A DNA stretch of 64,000 nucleotides from Bacteroidota bacterium (GTDB lineage: Bacteria; Bacteroidota; Bacteroidia; Cytophagales; Cytophagaceae), in contig JAEWAY010000010.1 in NCBI GenBank assembly GCA_023391415.1, positions 1 to 64,000 of the forward strand, read 5' to 3'. The translations under genes and the position numbers were made by a program. A model generated the notes under the pieces. That model ran no database searches, had not been told where the DNA came from, and saw nothing but the letters and a program-made list of their open reading frames with translations. Positions 37,170-44,950 of this stretch are shown piece by piece. Positions within the stretch are counted from its first letter, which is position 1. Each line of letters opens with the position of its first letter.

Positions 37170-37508
37170 CTAAAATAGCTCCAATTGCTGGGGTGTATCG
37201 GGCCGCCGGGCCGATTTGGGACCCCGGAAAAATTCCATCCGACCAAACTGCGCGTCGGTAATCTCAAAGATGATCACCTCCCCTTTTTCGGGCAGCAGGC
37301 TTTTGACCCGTTTTTTGTGTACTTCGGCATTTTCGCGGCTGTTGCAATGCCGGGAGTAGATGCTATACTGCACCATAGCAAAGCCATCCTTGAGCAATCC
37401 TTTGCGAAAGGTAGCGTAGGCCTTGCGGTCTTTTTTGGTTTCGGTCGGCAAATCAAAATATACAAATACCCACATGATGCGATACTGGTTGAAGCGTTCG
37501 GTTGACAT
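37170..37508 (-). CDS. cas2: CRISPR-associated endonuclease Cas2
   Basis: Cas2 is the dimeric core of the Cas1-Cas2 integrase that inserts spacers. The 112-residue product from the ATG at 37508 begins MSTERFNQYRIMWVFVYFDLP, with the family's conserved Asp19 at the end of beta strand 1. The ferredoxin-like body and the C-terminal tail (TPQQLELF) fit type II Cas2. The start follows the cas1 stop by 13 nt. A longer frame upstream would overlap cas1 and is not plausible. Confidence 0.95.
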   Translation of the reverse strand: MSTERFNQYRIMWVFVYFDLPTETKKDRKAYATFRKGLLKDGFAMVQYSIYSRHCNSRENAEVHKKRVKSLLPEKGEVIIFEITDAQFGRMEFFRGPKSARRPDTPQQLELF

Positions 37509-37521
37509 AAACACACTTTTT

Positions 37522-38421
37522 TCAGAGTTCCGGATAAGGCACTTTACGCTTTGTTCCCTCAAAGCAGGCCATGAGGCCGGCCGTAGTATGCTGCATTGCC
37601 ACCATGAGGGGGCGGAGCTTGCCATCGATGGTGACATCTGTCACCGGTAGTTGCAGTAATGTAGCCTTGTCGGCGGTACGCAGGGTTTCGGGCATATGAG
37701 GCAGTTCCGCCAGCCAGCGCAACACCAGCAGATCGGCAATGGGGCGGTACGGCTCCATGATATCATCGGCCAGGCAAAAGGAGTTGTACTTGTTGCGATG
37801 GTGTATACCCAGAGCCGGCAAAAAACCGCTCATGACCAGACTGCGAGCCGTAATAGCCCGGAGTATGGCATAGGCATAGTTGAAAAAAGGATTGGGCATA
37901 GGCTCATCCTGCCCGCGGGTGACCTCGTAGCCCCGCAGTATCAGATCCCAGTAGCGGGAAGCCGCCCGACCCTCCATATTTTCGGGATCTCCGCTGTTCA
38001 CTTTTTCGGCTATTTTGCGTACAGCCGATCCATCATAGCCCAGTGTATCAAGTACAGCGGCCTGATTGAGAATTTTCTGCTCTATGGTCTGCTTCCAGAT
38101 CTGTTTTTTGAGTGGTTCGCTGGCTTCCATCTGCGTACGCAGGGCTTCGGTAAAGGTGGAGTTGCCCTGCATATTCCAGGTGAGGGCTCCAGGCATATGC
38201 CTATCGTCGCACCAGATCACGGCAGCGTAGTGTTGAGCCAGTGCAGACACCACACTTTGGGTAAAAGTGATCTGCCGGTGATCGAGCACCAGCACACCTA
38301 TATCTTCCAGAGGCACCTGACGGCTCTCCCGATCACTGTCTTTGGGAAACTCTACCAACAGTTGACCATAGCGAATGCTCAGGTGTGCCGGGTTTTCGAA
38401 GTAAAGAGTTCGTTTGATCAT
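37522..38421 (-). CDS. cas1: CRISPR-associated endonuclease Cas1
   Basis: The metal-dependent DNA integrase of spacer acquisition. From the ATG at 38421 the 299-residue protein has Glu150 (NMEGRAASRYW), His207/His208 (GIHHRNKYN) and Asp219/Asp220 with Glu223 (LADDIMEPYRP), the conserved Cas1 metal site. A GTG four codons upstream is possible, but the ATG fits Cas1 N-termini (MIKRTLYF). It heads a two-gene unit with cas2. It is separated from cas9 by a bidirectional terminator, and a 9-bp inverted repeat lies at its start. Confidence 0.97.
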   Translation of the reverse strand: MIKRTLYFENPAHLSIRYGQLLVEFPKDSDRESRQVPLEDIGVLVLDHRQITFTQSVVSALAQHYAAVIWCDDRHMPGALTWNMQGNSTFTEALRTQMEASEPLKKQIWKQTIEQKILNQAAVLDTLGYDGSAVRKIAEKVNSGDPENMEGRAASRYWDLILRGYEVTRGQDEPMPNPFFNYAYAILRAITARSLVMSGFLPALGIHHRNKYNSFCLADDIMEPYRPIADLLVLRWLAELPHMPETLRTADKATLLQLPVTDVTIDGKLRPLMVAMQHTTAGLMACFEGTKRKVPYPEL

Positions 38422-38470
38422 AGTACCACACAACAGAAAGCTATGTGGATAAATACAAAAATGTGGTACT
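38422..38470 (-). promoter_or_regulatory. Inverted repeat in the cas1 upstream region
   Basis: AGTACCACA (38422-38430) abuts the cas1 start codon, and its exact complement TGTGGTACT lies at 38462-38470, with a 31-nt centre. It could be a two-half operator or a 5' leader stem-loop hiding the cas1 start. Confidence 0.45.
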
Positions 38471-38524
38471 TTGGTTTAAAAAAAGAGAATTTGACAACGC
38501 TCATTATCAGAACAACAAATGATA

Positions 38525-38567
38525 AAAAAAGCCTGATTCGGTACCATGTATACCCAATCAGGCTTTT
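38525..38567. terminator. Bidirectional terminator between cas9 and cas1
   Basis: AAAAGCCTGATT (near 38526-38537) pairs with AATCAGGCTTTT (38556-38567). A further inner GGTA/TACC gives an extended stem, flanked by A and T runs on both sides. It lies 39 nt after the cas9 stop, so cas9 transcription probably ends here and cas1-cas2 are transcribed separately. Confidence 0.8.
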
Positions 38568-38605
38568 ACAAAAGATCCTGTAAAAGTGTCAGAATCTTTA
38601 GATAT

Positions 38606-41600
38606 TTATATGTCAACAGTCTCTTCTGTCTTATCCACCATATTGCTTCTCAATACATTTACAGGTCGTACATTGCCAAGCCGGTCGATATGTACTTTGA
38701 TGCAACAGGCTTTGATCATCCGCTCTTCATCAAAGCCTTTGTCACTATTACCCCACGGCCGCTCAGACTTGTTATTCGAACCAAGCTCTTTGGTATCTAT
38801 GATCGGTCGCGCTATATGAGCCGGAGCAAAGAAACACTGTCCTTTGTTGGAGCTTTTCATAATATACAGACGCTCCACTATCTTCTTTTTGTCTGTCCAG
38901 TCAATTTGTGCCACATCTTCATCAGCGGTCGGCACATAAACAGTATCGCCCGGCGACAGTATGATGTATCCGGCATCCGGATTTTGATCATGAACAGGCA
39001 ATTTTTTGGCAAGGCGTGGTATCACCTCCAAAAATGGCGGAGTTGAGTATTTTCTTACCACTTGAAGCTCTCCAGTTTTTTTATTCTCTTCCTGAACGAT
39101 TTCTATGACAAAATACTGATTAACTCCCTTGTCTCCATCAAGTAGCTTATTATCCAATTCGATTTTGTCACCGCCTTCTTTGCGCGAAATTTTATTGATC
39201 GGAAATGGCGACAATCTAAGCAACTGTTCGAGCCCTTCCCCTTTAAACGCCTTTTTGGGATCATTATCATAATTTGCCAGATGTTCACGCAATAGCTTTG
39301 GAAGCCAGTTATTGGCATGATGCGCATTGGGTAGATTTTCTATTTTGTCAATTGTAAATGAATCGTCTATAGCAACCCGCTTGGATGCGTACTTCCTGAA
39401 TTGCATCATATCTAGTTTATCCAGTACCTGTCCTGTACCTTCATCAAACACCGGATTGGATCGCAAATAGGTCAAAACCGCTTTCAAATCATGATTGTAC
39501 CTGACAATAATGCTGCTGATTGTTCTGCGCAAGCTGGTTTTGGCAATACGCCAGTCTTCCGACTTCCAGATATTTCCGGATTGAATAAACTCCGATTGTG
39601 TCTTGACCGCTTTGCTCAGATCGACATTCTTTTTGTATTCCGGCAGGTATATTCTGCCCAATGGCTGCCCAAACAGCGATTGCCGCACAGCCACCCAATA
39701 TTTGTCATCGGATACAGGAGCGGATTGCAATTCAAGTACCTTTTTCCATTGTCCCTCCACTTGTTTCCAGCGCCAGTATCGGTTCGTTGTCGGACTCACC
39801 AATCGGGACGATGGCTTGTAAGACACCGCTACCCGCTCCAGATGCTCTCTGACATTTTTAAAAAATATTCCGTCATTCTCAGTACCCCAGGGTGGAGCAA
39901 ACTCTGTCATACCAATTGTCTCTCCCCGTAGTTCTTTCTCTTTTTTGAGCAAGTATTTCCATTTTTTCCAATAAGTATACCGCTCATTGTCGGCCGGATC
40001 ATTGCTAAAAGAACTAAGTGAGTTGAGATATTGGATATGCCTGCGGGTGGTACAGGCTACTATGAGACCATCAAGGGCCTGATGCCTGTGATCAATACGC
40101 TTGTAATCTTTCGCAAAATGAATATCCTTCCGCTTATCTGGATTATCTATGATCAGTTGTTCGCCCGTAAGACGTTGCAGACGCTCAAAACGAGGCCGGA
40201 CCAGCTCTTTCCATAACTTATGCAAGCCCCATTTATACTTAAGATCAGAAGTTATGGCACCATTAGTATATACAATACCATCATTCGTTTCATTCCCTTT
40301 GGCTACCGGACGCAGAAACTGCGCTATTGTGCGGGCCAGGTAGCGGGTATCGTTTAGCTGGCGCTCTACAAAGTCTTCCGGTATTTCACTAAGTTTAAGA
40401 TATCTGCGTTTCTTTTTGGAAAAGATGGCATCTACATTTTTCAGGTACGTCTCCATATCCAATACTTTTGCCTCACCATCACGCCCCTGCATATCTTCAA
40501 TAAACTGTATGGCGGTGCGATTGCCTTTGATTGCGTTGACTTTGGCCTCTACAATTACCTTATTTCCAATTGAGTCATCATAAAAGCGACTCCGGGGCAA
40601 TATATGATCAATCTGGTATTTTTCTGTAAAAAGATCACTAAGCTTGATCGGTTTGCCAGTATAAGGCGAACGATAGCCCTGCTCTGCCCAAAGCTTGTAT
40701 TTTTCAATGTCCGCATTGCTTACAAACTCCGCTTTATTGGTTTTGAATATCGATTCAAACTGCTCTTCCGCCTGGCGACCTCCATTTTCTTTCCATAGAC
40801 GGAACCGATCCTGATCTGCCGGAGAATCCGGGTTGGCCTGCGGGCACCGAAGCTCTCTCAGTAAGGCTTCGATACGCGCTCTTTCAAGCCGGTTTTTCAT
40901 ATTATAGGTGAAGTCATCCTTCCGCTGCTTATTGTTTTTGCGAAGCTCACGCCCCAGCTCCACGTGTATATAGTCTGGCCGACCCAAAGCGGGATCCTGC
41001 CATATATCCCTGACCAGATTGAGAGCTTCGCGTACCAGTTTTTCTACAACGGGATTGCGCATGGAGTTGTATGGGACCAGCTCCCGGATACGCAGATCGG
41101 CCACGCTATCGTATTTATGCTCATTGGCAGGCTCGCTGTGTCGTCCGTAAGCTACATAACAGGCTGTGGTGACAGATAAGCCTTGAAAATCGGTGAGCGA
41201 ATAAAGATTTTCTTTCTGCACATGCCTACGCGCCACATCAGAAATTGATGTCCCGTCTTCACCATCAATAAACAACTCAATCCGGCTTCTAAGATCTATA
41301 GCTGGTTGCAGACTATAGCCTTTTTGTCCTTTGGCTTTGGGATACAGACCTTCTTCGCACCAGTACCTGCCGGTACGCATGAGGGGCAAAAGGTTGTTGA
41401 GCGCTCTTACAGAGTATGCGGCATACTCGCTTTTAAAAGCCGGCAGACTCGCCAGATGCTTTATCAGAGGCTGAGGAAAATCAAAATACTTTGTGTTGGA
41501 TAAAGCGGATTCTATATCTTTCTTTTCGGGCAGAGAATATAGGACATGCCAAAGCTGATGCAGCCTGTGCGGGTCGGCAAGTAGTGCTTCGCCCTGCTGT

Positions 41601-43231
41601 TGAAAGCTGTGTTTTCGAAACACTTTGCGAAAGAGCGCTTTGGTCTGATTGCCCGGAAAGGATGTATCTTCCGGATAATTGAGCCGGACAGGATATGTTT
41701 TGCCGTCGGCCTCCAACCTGTTCTTTTTAAAACCCAGATGCTGCAATATAGCATCGCAGGTTACCTCCGCGCTCTGGTCAAAAAGTTCGAACAAGCGCTC
41801 TTTGGCCTCGGTAGTAAGATGCTCACCAGAATCATTGGAGCTGTTTTGTTGCCTTCTACCAACCTGTTTTTCTTTGTCGTGAATACGTAAGTTGTGAATG
41901 GTCTGCCAAATTCTGAACTCCTGAAACAAGGGATGACTTTTGGGCGCTACTTTTATTCCGGCTGAACATTGTACACCATCCTTGTCCAGATAGGTTCTGG
42001 ATTCGTAGCGGCAATTGGCAAGCAAACCCTTCTGAGACTTGAGACCTCGCTGATAGTATATAATATCGTTGCGAAAAATATGGTATAGATCTCTTGATCT
42101 GATCTCTTTATTTTTTTGCCGGTTGTGTACATAAAATGCGTCTGCTATGGCATCGATGTTGGTACGATCAGCAAATATGTCTTTATAGTACCGCTCCTGA
42201 CATTGCCAGATCGCGTCCATTTCTTTCTGATAAAAAGACCGGTCTACGATACGCTCTCTGATACGATAGTTGCGGTCTTGCCGCAACTGCTGCAAATAAT
42301 ATTCCGACAGGTGCAGCGAGGTACGGTTTACGTCTTTTTCAAGTGCTTCTTTGCGATTTTGCCAGTCGGCCGGATCTACTTCGGCTACTGTGTAGCTGAC
42401 TTCTCCTGATTTGGTTGTCTTGCGGGAGATGGTCAGCTCCAGATCCTTGCCCTTCCAGTCCGGAGCCTGCCGTCTTCTCTGTATTACTTCAAAAGACAGC
42501 TCTCCTGCTCTACAGTGCAGCTTGAAAAAGTTTTGATCTTTGTTTTTTCCCTGTGCAGGGCCCAGATCTTCAATATCCTGTATATGGACGATCTCGATCC
42601 ATTTTTCGGTTATAGGGTACTTCACTGAGTCGGATTCCTGGTCGCTCTCTGCCTGGATCTGGTCCTTGCGACTGCTCCTGAAGCCCCGACGCTGATTGTA
42701 ATGATAAAGTACACGGGCAAGTTCAGTCAGGCTGATTTGCTCTCTAAGAGCTTTGGCCTTGAGATAATAGATTATCCAGTCTTCGGGTATTTCGTATTGC
42801 TCTCCCTGTGCGTTGAGCTGACCGGTAATTTCAAAATAATCGGCCACCTCCCGCCTCAAATCATCGGAATAAGGCAGGTAGGATTTGATAGTATGATTGG
42901 GATTTTTCTTAAAATCTTCAGGAAATTCCGGCGACAGCCAACCCAATATCTTAAAGGCTCTGATAAGACGTGTACGACGTAGCTTGTAGCGGTGATTGAG
43001 ACGGCGGGCGCCACGGGCCAGACGGCGGGCTGCGGCTTTTGACTCGGGTGTGCCCGACTCAAACTTGCTGAGCGCATCGCCCTCCATAGGAATAATACGG
43101 CTGCCCAGGCGCAGTATGCGACCTTGCAGCTTCGCAGGCTCGTTATCATCATAGATATTGCTCTCTATCATGGCCCAACCAATAGAATTGGTACCGAGGT
43201 CCAAGCCAAGTATTCTTTTCATATCGGACAT
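38606..43231 (-). CDS. cas9: Type II-C Cas9 endonuclease, large form
   Basis: The RNA-guided effector nuclease, 1,541 residues. RuvC-I ILGLDLGTNSIGWA has catalytic Asp11. An Arg-rich bridge helix follows (about 63-92, KAAARRLARGARRLNHRYK). RuvC-II is IHVELGREL (Glu about 757). The HNH domain has QIDHILPRSRFYDDS (His about 877) and later NKVIVEAKVN. RuvC-III is DHRHQALDG (about 1045-1053). All catalytic residues appear intact. About 490 residues follow RuvC-III, much more than in short II-C Cas9s. Start: ATG at 43231, or the ATG at 43222 (MKRILG), which matches usual Cas9 N-termini better. It is leftward, and its 5' flank contains a repeat fragment. Confidence 0.98.
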   Translation of the reverse strand: MSDMKRILGLDLGTNSIGWAMIESNIYDDNEPAKLQGRILRLGSRIIPMEGDALSKFESGTPESKAAARRLARGARRLNHRYKLRRTRLIRAFKILGWLSPEFPEDFKKNPNHTIKSYLPYSDDLRREVADYFEITGQLNAQGEQYEIPEDWIIYYLKAKALREQISLTELARVLYHYNQRRGFRSSRKDQIQAESDQESDSVKYPITEKWIEIVHIQDIEDLGPAQGKNKDQNFFKLHCRAGELSFEVIQRRRQAPDWKGKDLELTISRKTTKSGEVSYTVAEVDPADWQNRKEALEKDVNRTSLHLSEYYLQQLRQDRNYRIRERIVDRSFYQKEMDAIWQCQERYYKDIFADRTNIDAIADAFYVHNRQKNKEIRSRDLYHIFRNDIIYYQRGLKSQKGLLANCRYESRTYLDKDGVQCSAGIKVAPKSHPLFQEFRIWQTIHNLRIHDKEKQVGRRQQNSSNDSGEHLTTEAKERLFELFDQSAEVTCDAILQHLGFKKNRLEADGKTYPVRLNYPEDTSFPGNQTKALFRKVFRKHSFQQQGEALLADPHRLHQLWHVLYSLPEKKDIESALSNTKYFDFPQPLIKHLASLPAFKSEYAAYSVRALNNLLPLMRTGRYWCEEGLYPKAKGQKGYSLQPAIDLRSRIELFIDGEDGTSISDVARRHVQKENLYSLTDFQGLSVTTACYVAYGRHSEPANEHKYDSVADLRIRELVPYNSMRNPVVEKLVREALNLVRDIWQDPALGRPDYIHVELGRELRKNNKQRKDDFTYNMKNRLERARIEALLRELRCPQANPDSPADQDRFRLWKENGGRQAEEQFESIFKTNKAEFVSNADIEKYKLWAEQGYRSPYTGKPIKLSDLFTEKYQIDHILPRSRFYDDSIGNKVIVEAKVNAIKGNRTAIQFIEDMQGRDGEAKVLDMETYLKNVDAIFSKKKRRYLKLSEIPEDFVERQLNDTRYLARTIAQFLRPVAKGNETNDGIVYTNGAITSDLKYKWGLHKLWKELVRPRFERLQRLTGEQLIIDNPDKRKDIHFAKDYKRIDHRHQALDGLIVACTTRRHIQYLNSLSSFSNDPADNERYTYWKKWKYLLKKEKELRGETIGMTEFAPPWGTENDGIFFKNVREHLERVAVSYKPSSRLVSPTTNRYWRWKQVEGQWKKVLELQSAPVSDDKYWVAVRQSLFGQPLGRIYLPEYKKNVDLSKAVKTQSEFIQSGNIWKSEDWRIAKTSLRRTISSIIVRYNHDLKAVLTYLRSNPVFDEGTGQVLDKLDMMQFRKYASKRVAIDDSFTIDKIENLPNAHHANNWLPKLLREHLANYDNDPKKAFKGEGLEQLLRLSPFPINKISRKEGGDKIELDNKLLDGDKGVNQYFVIEIVQEENKKTGELQVVRKYSTPPFLEVIPRLAKKLPVHDQNPDAGYIILSPGDTVYVPTADEDVAQIDWTDKKKIVERLYIMKSSNKGQCFFAPAHIARPIIDTKELGSNNKSERPWGNSDKGFDEERMIKACCIKVHIDRLGNVRPVNVLRSNMVDKTEETVDI

Positions 43232-43280
43232 AAGGTTGAAATGTTAAATTATCTAAAAAAGCACCTGATGAAGATAAATT

Positions 43281-43295
43281 AAAGCAAATCACAAC
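43281..43295 (-). repeat. CRISPR-repeat 5' fragment upstream of cas9
   Basis: On the cas9 sense strand, 50-64 nt before the ATG at 43231, the 15-mer GTTGTGATTTGCTTT is identical to the start of both CRISPR repeats. It can pair with the tracrRNA anti-repeat over GCAAATCACAA. No matching repeat 3' half is seen beside it. Confidence 0.75.
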
Positions 43296-43605
43296 ACAAG
43301 TCTTTTCCAACATTCTTCCAAGTTGTTATAGATTTGTTATTGGCTTCTCACCAGGCGCCAGTATTCTCAGCTGATCATCCGTATATCCAAAAATGCAAAG
43401 GTCGATAATCCCTATTATAGAACAAAATCAGGACAGTGAAACTTACTCAACAGTATCAACGTCACCTTCTATATCTGCCATTCTTTATTATTTCTATTAG
43501 TTGATCATATGATCTATTTCGATTAGATCCAGTCTTCCCCAAAGACACATTCAGCCGAATCGATATAGTGCCTTTTTTCACTAACTTTATCAATATAAAA
43601 ATAAA

Positions 43606-43714
43606 CAAAAGATTTGTAGAAATATTAAAAATAGAAGGATCAAATAAATGTAGTTGCTGCATCCACTTGTGTTTTTAATGAGAACACAATTTTATCAAAA
43701 GATTTGTAGAAATA
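43606..43714. repeat. Two 19-nt direct repeats 90 nt apart
   Basis: CAAAAGATTTGTAGAAATA occurs at 43606-43624 and again at 43696-43714, in the same orientation, between the tracrRNA terminator and cas9. They could be regulator sites or remnants of a duplication. Confidence 0.6.
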
Positions 43715-43855
43715 CAAATTTTAAACATTGCCAACCTTAGATTCTCCCTTATCCTCCAATTCTCATTTGTTTATCTCTTTGAGCCTGCAACGACAAAGTT
43801 CATATATGAAATAACATCCTTACCTTATATTGATAGCACACGAAAAAATATAGAC

Positions 43856-43944
43856 AAAAAAACGCCCCGATAAAATCGAGGCGGCCCCGATGATGTCGAG
43901 ACACATATCGAATCACTACGGAATGATCCTTATTGTGATTTGCT
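43856..43944 (-). ncRNA. tracrRNA
   Basis: On the minus strand the RNA starts with the anti-repeat AGCAAATCACAA, which pairs with the repeat's TTGTGATTTGC. Next comes the nexus AAGGATCATTCCG (GGA/TCC hairpin), a form I know from II-C tracrRNAs of Bacteroidota, and a second small stem (CTCGA/TCGGG). The terminator is CGCCTCGAT/ATCGGGGCG followed by seven T. Predicted size is about 89 nt from the promoter at 43949-43979. This establishes rightward reading of both arrays. Ends are predicted, not measured. Confidence 0.9.
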
Positions 43945-43980
43945 GATTGAAAGGTAGTGTATTTTATACATTTATACAAC
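43932..43980 (+). repeat. Degenerate inverted CRISPR repeat that contains the tracrRNA promoter
   Basis: Plus strand 43932-43943 reads ATTGTGATTTGC, then diverges, with matches such as TTGAAA and TTTA, and ends ACAAC. It resembles a full-length array repeat with a changed centre. The tracrRNA is read from it on the opposite strand, so tracrRNA appears to derive from an inverted repeat copy. Confidence 0.7.
43949..43979 (-). promoter_or_regulatory. tracrRNA promoter
   Basis: Minus strand: TTG (43977-43979), 20-nt spacer, TACCTTTC (43949-43956), one mismatch from TAnnTTTG. A start about 5 nt downstream places the 5' end at the anti-repeat. Confidence 0.6.
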
Positions 43981-43995
43981 CCCTAGGTCTGATTT

Positions 43996-44313
43996 TTAGC
44001 TTTTTGTCTGAGACATACTACTGACCTTGTATTGCAACAGCTCGTTGTACAGCTCTAGTGTCATGGTCTTGAGGTTTTCAAAAAATACGGGCAGCGGCAC
44101 CTCCACCAAGCGCTCTATGGTCTGGTGATAGCGCTGGTAAAGCTCATCGCTGCGCTGCTCGCGCCCAAAACCCATCAGCTCCAGCACCTGCCGGTCGAGA
44201 TCGGTATAAAAATCGTCGGCTGTAAATCCGGCCTTTTCCAGACCGTACAAAAGTTTTGAATTTTTGAGGTCCGCTCGTAAAAGTGAGAGAATTAATTCCT
44301 TTGGATATTCCAT
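43996..44313 (-). CDS. Hypothetical protein beside tracrRNA
   Basis: A 105-residue, helical, Cys-free acidic protein (MEYPKELILSLLRADLKNSKLLYGLEK, ending SSMSQTKS). No family recognised and no signal or membrane segment. It ends 16 nt before the degenerate repeat that holds the tracrRNA promoter and has the same orientation, so read-through into tracrRNA is possible. Location between tracrRNA and array 2 suggests a CRISPR-linked role or a passenger gene; neither is shown by the sequence. Confidence 0.6.
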   Translation of the reverse strand: MEYPKELILSLLRADLKNSKLLYGLEKAGFTADDFYTDLDRQVLELMGFGREQRSDELYQRYHQTIERLVEVPLPVFFENLKTMTLELYNELLQYKVSSMSQTKS

Positions 44314-44490
44314 AATCTTTGGATTAAAAGTTTAACTATCCAAAGATAAACGATACAAAAAACACTGTTTTTCAAGGTTTTTTTAACCAAAACGATATAT
44401 AATTTAGCTAATCCGATATTTAAATTAACTGATTCTATATTTTTTAGCTCAGATAAAAAATAATGACTTTTTTTCCACAACCCCTTCTCT

Positions 44491-44580
44491 TTTTGCTAAC
44501 TTCATTCTGCTAATTAGTGAGATTTACTACAACTTACAACTTCCTCCCCAGAGTTCCTTGCAGTTGTGATTTGCTTTCAT
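44491..44580 (+). CRISPR. Array 2, left fragment cut off by the toxin-antitoxin insertion
   Basis: A degenerate repeat (about 44491-44533; TTCATTCTGCTAATTAG, then the normal 3' end) is followed by a 29-nt spacer (44534-44562) and then only the first 18 nt of a repeat (44563-44580, GTTGTGATTTGCTTTCAT). The rest of that repeat reappears at 45201-45221. Confidence 0.85.
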
Positions 44581-44623
44581 ACAGCTTCCTACATGTTGCT
44601 TTTGAAAAAACTGGAAACAATTT

Positions 44624-44647
44624 ATATGTACAGATTGTTGTACATAT
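44624..44647. promoter_or_regulatory. YefM-type operator
   Basis: ATATGTACA (44624-44632) and TGTACATAT (44639-44647) form a perfect palindrome that holds two TGTACA hexamers, 12 nt centre to centre. TGTACA is the core recognised by E. coli YefM. It lies 47 nt ahead of yefM, so autoregulation is likely. Confidence 0.75.
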
Positions 44648-44693
44648 GATGATAATTAATTAAATTGAATCAGTTAATTGATCCCAGAATATT

Positions 44694-44948
44694 ATGGAAG
44701 TAACAACATACACCAATTTAAGACAGCATCTGAAGGCATATCTGGACAAGGTAGTAAAACAACATACGCCTCTGTTTGTGACAAGATCAGGCAGTGAGGA
44801 AGTAGTAATACTCTCCAAATCTGATTTTGAAAGTATGCAAGAGACCTTCTACCTCCTGCAATCGCCGGCAAACGCGGTCAGGCTGCACCGGGCTTTGCAA
44901 GAATACAAAGAGGGTAAAGGCACTAAAAGGAATCTGATAGAAGAGTAA
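44694..44948 (+). CDS. yefM: Antitoxin YefM (Phd/YefM family)
   Basis: An 84-residue type II antitoxin. The N-terminal Phd/YefM fold (MEVTTYTNLRQHLKAYLDKV, then PLFVTRSGSEEVVILSKSDFESM) binds DNA. The C-terminal acidic tail (LQEYKEGKGTKRNLIEE) would wrap the toxin. It is followed 2 nt later by yoeB and preceded by the TGTACA palindrome. The whole unit sits inside CRISPR array 2. Confidence 0.93.
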   Translation: MEVTTYTNLRQHLKAYLDKVVKQHTPLFVTRSGSEEVVILSKSDFESMQETFYLLQSPANAVRLHRALQEYKEGKGTKRNLIEE

Positions 44949-44950
44949 AT

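Larger units (their letters stand above)
43232..43995. other. Regulatory region between cas9 and the 105-residue gene
   Basis: AT-rich, with no convincing protein gene. It contains a reverse-oriented repeat fragment (43281-43295), a 19-nt direct repeat pair, the tracrRNA and its promoter. Promoters for cas9 probably lie between 43290 and 43850 but are not certain. Confidence 0.7.

Noticed and set aside
39103..42982. Many 60-146-residue frames opposite or within cas9
   Set aside because: They are shadow frames in an intact cas9; none has a recognisable domain.
37170..43231. cas4 or csn2 expected for II-A/II-B types
   Set aside because: None is present between or beside cas2, cas1 and cas9, which supports type II-C.
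43270..43400. A plus-strand tracrRNA at the fragment AAAGCAAATCACAAC (43281-43295)
   Set aside because: No nexus-type GGA/TCC hairpin or terminator follows on the plus strand, whereas 43856-43944 on the minus strand has all three parts.
43462..43662. 66-residue minus-strand frame between cas9 and tracrRNA
   Set aside because: It has AT-driven composition (Ile, Asn, Lys-rich), overlaps the direct repeat and has no family match, so it is probably chance.
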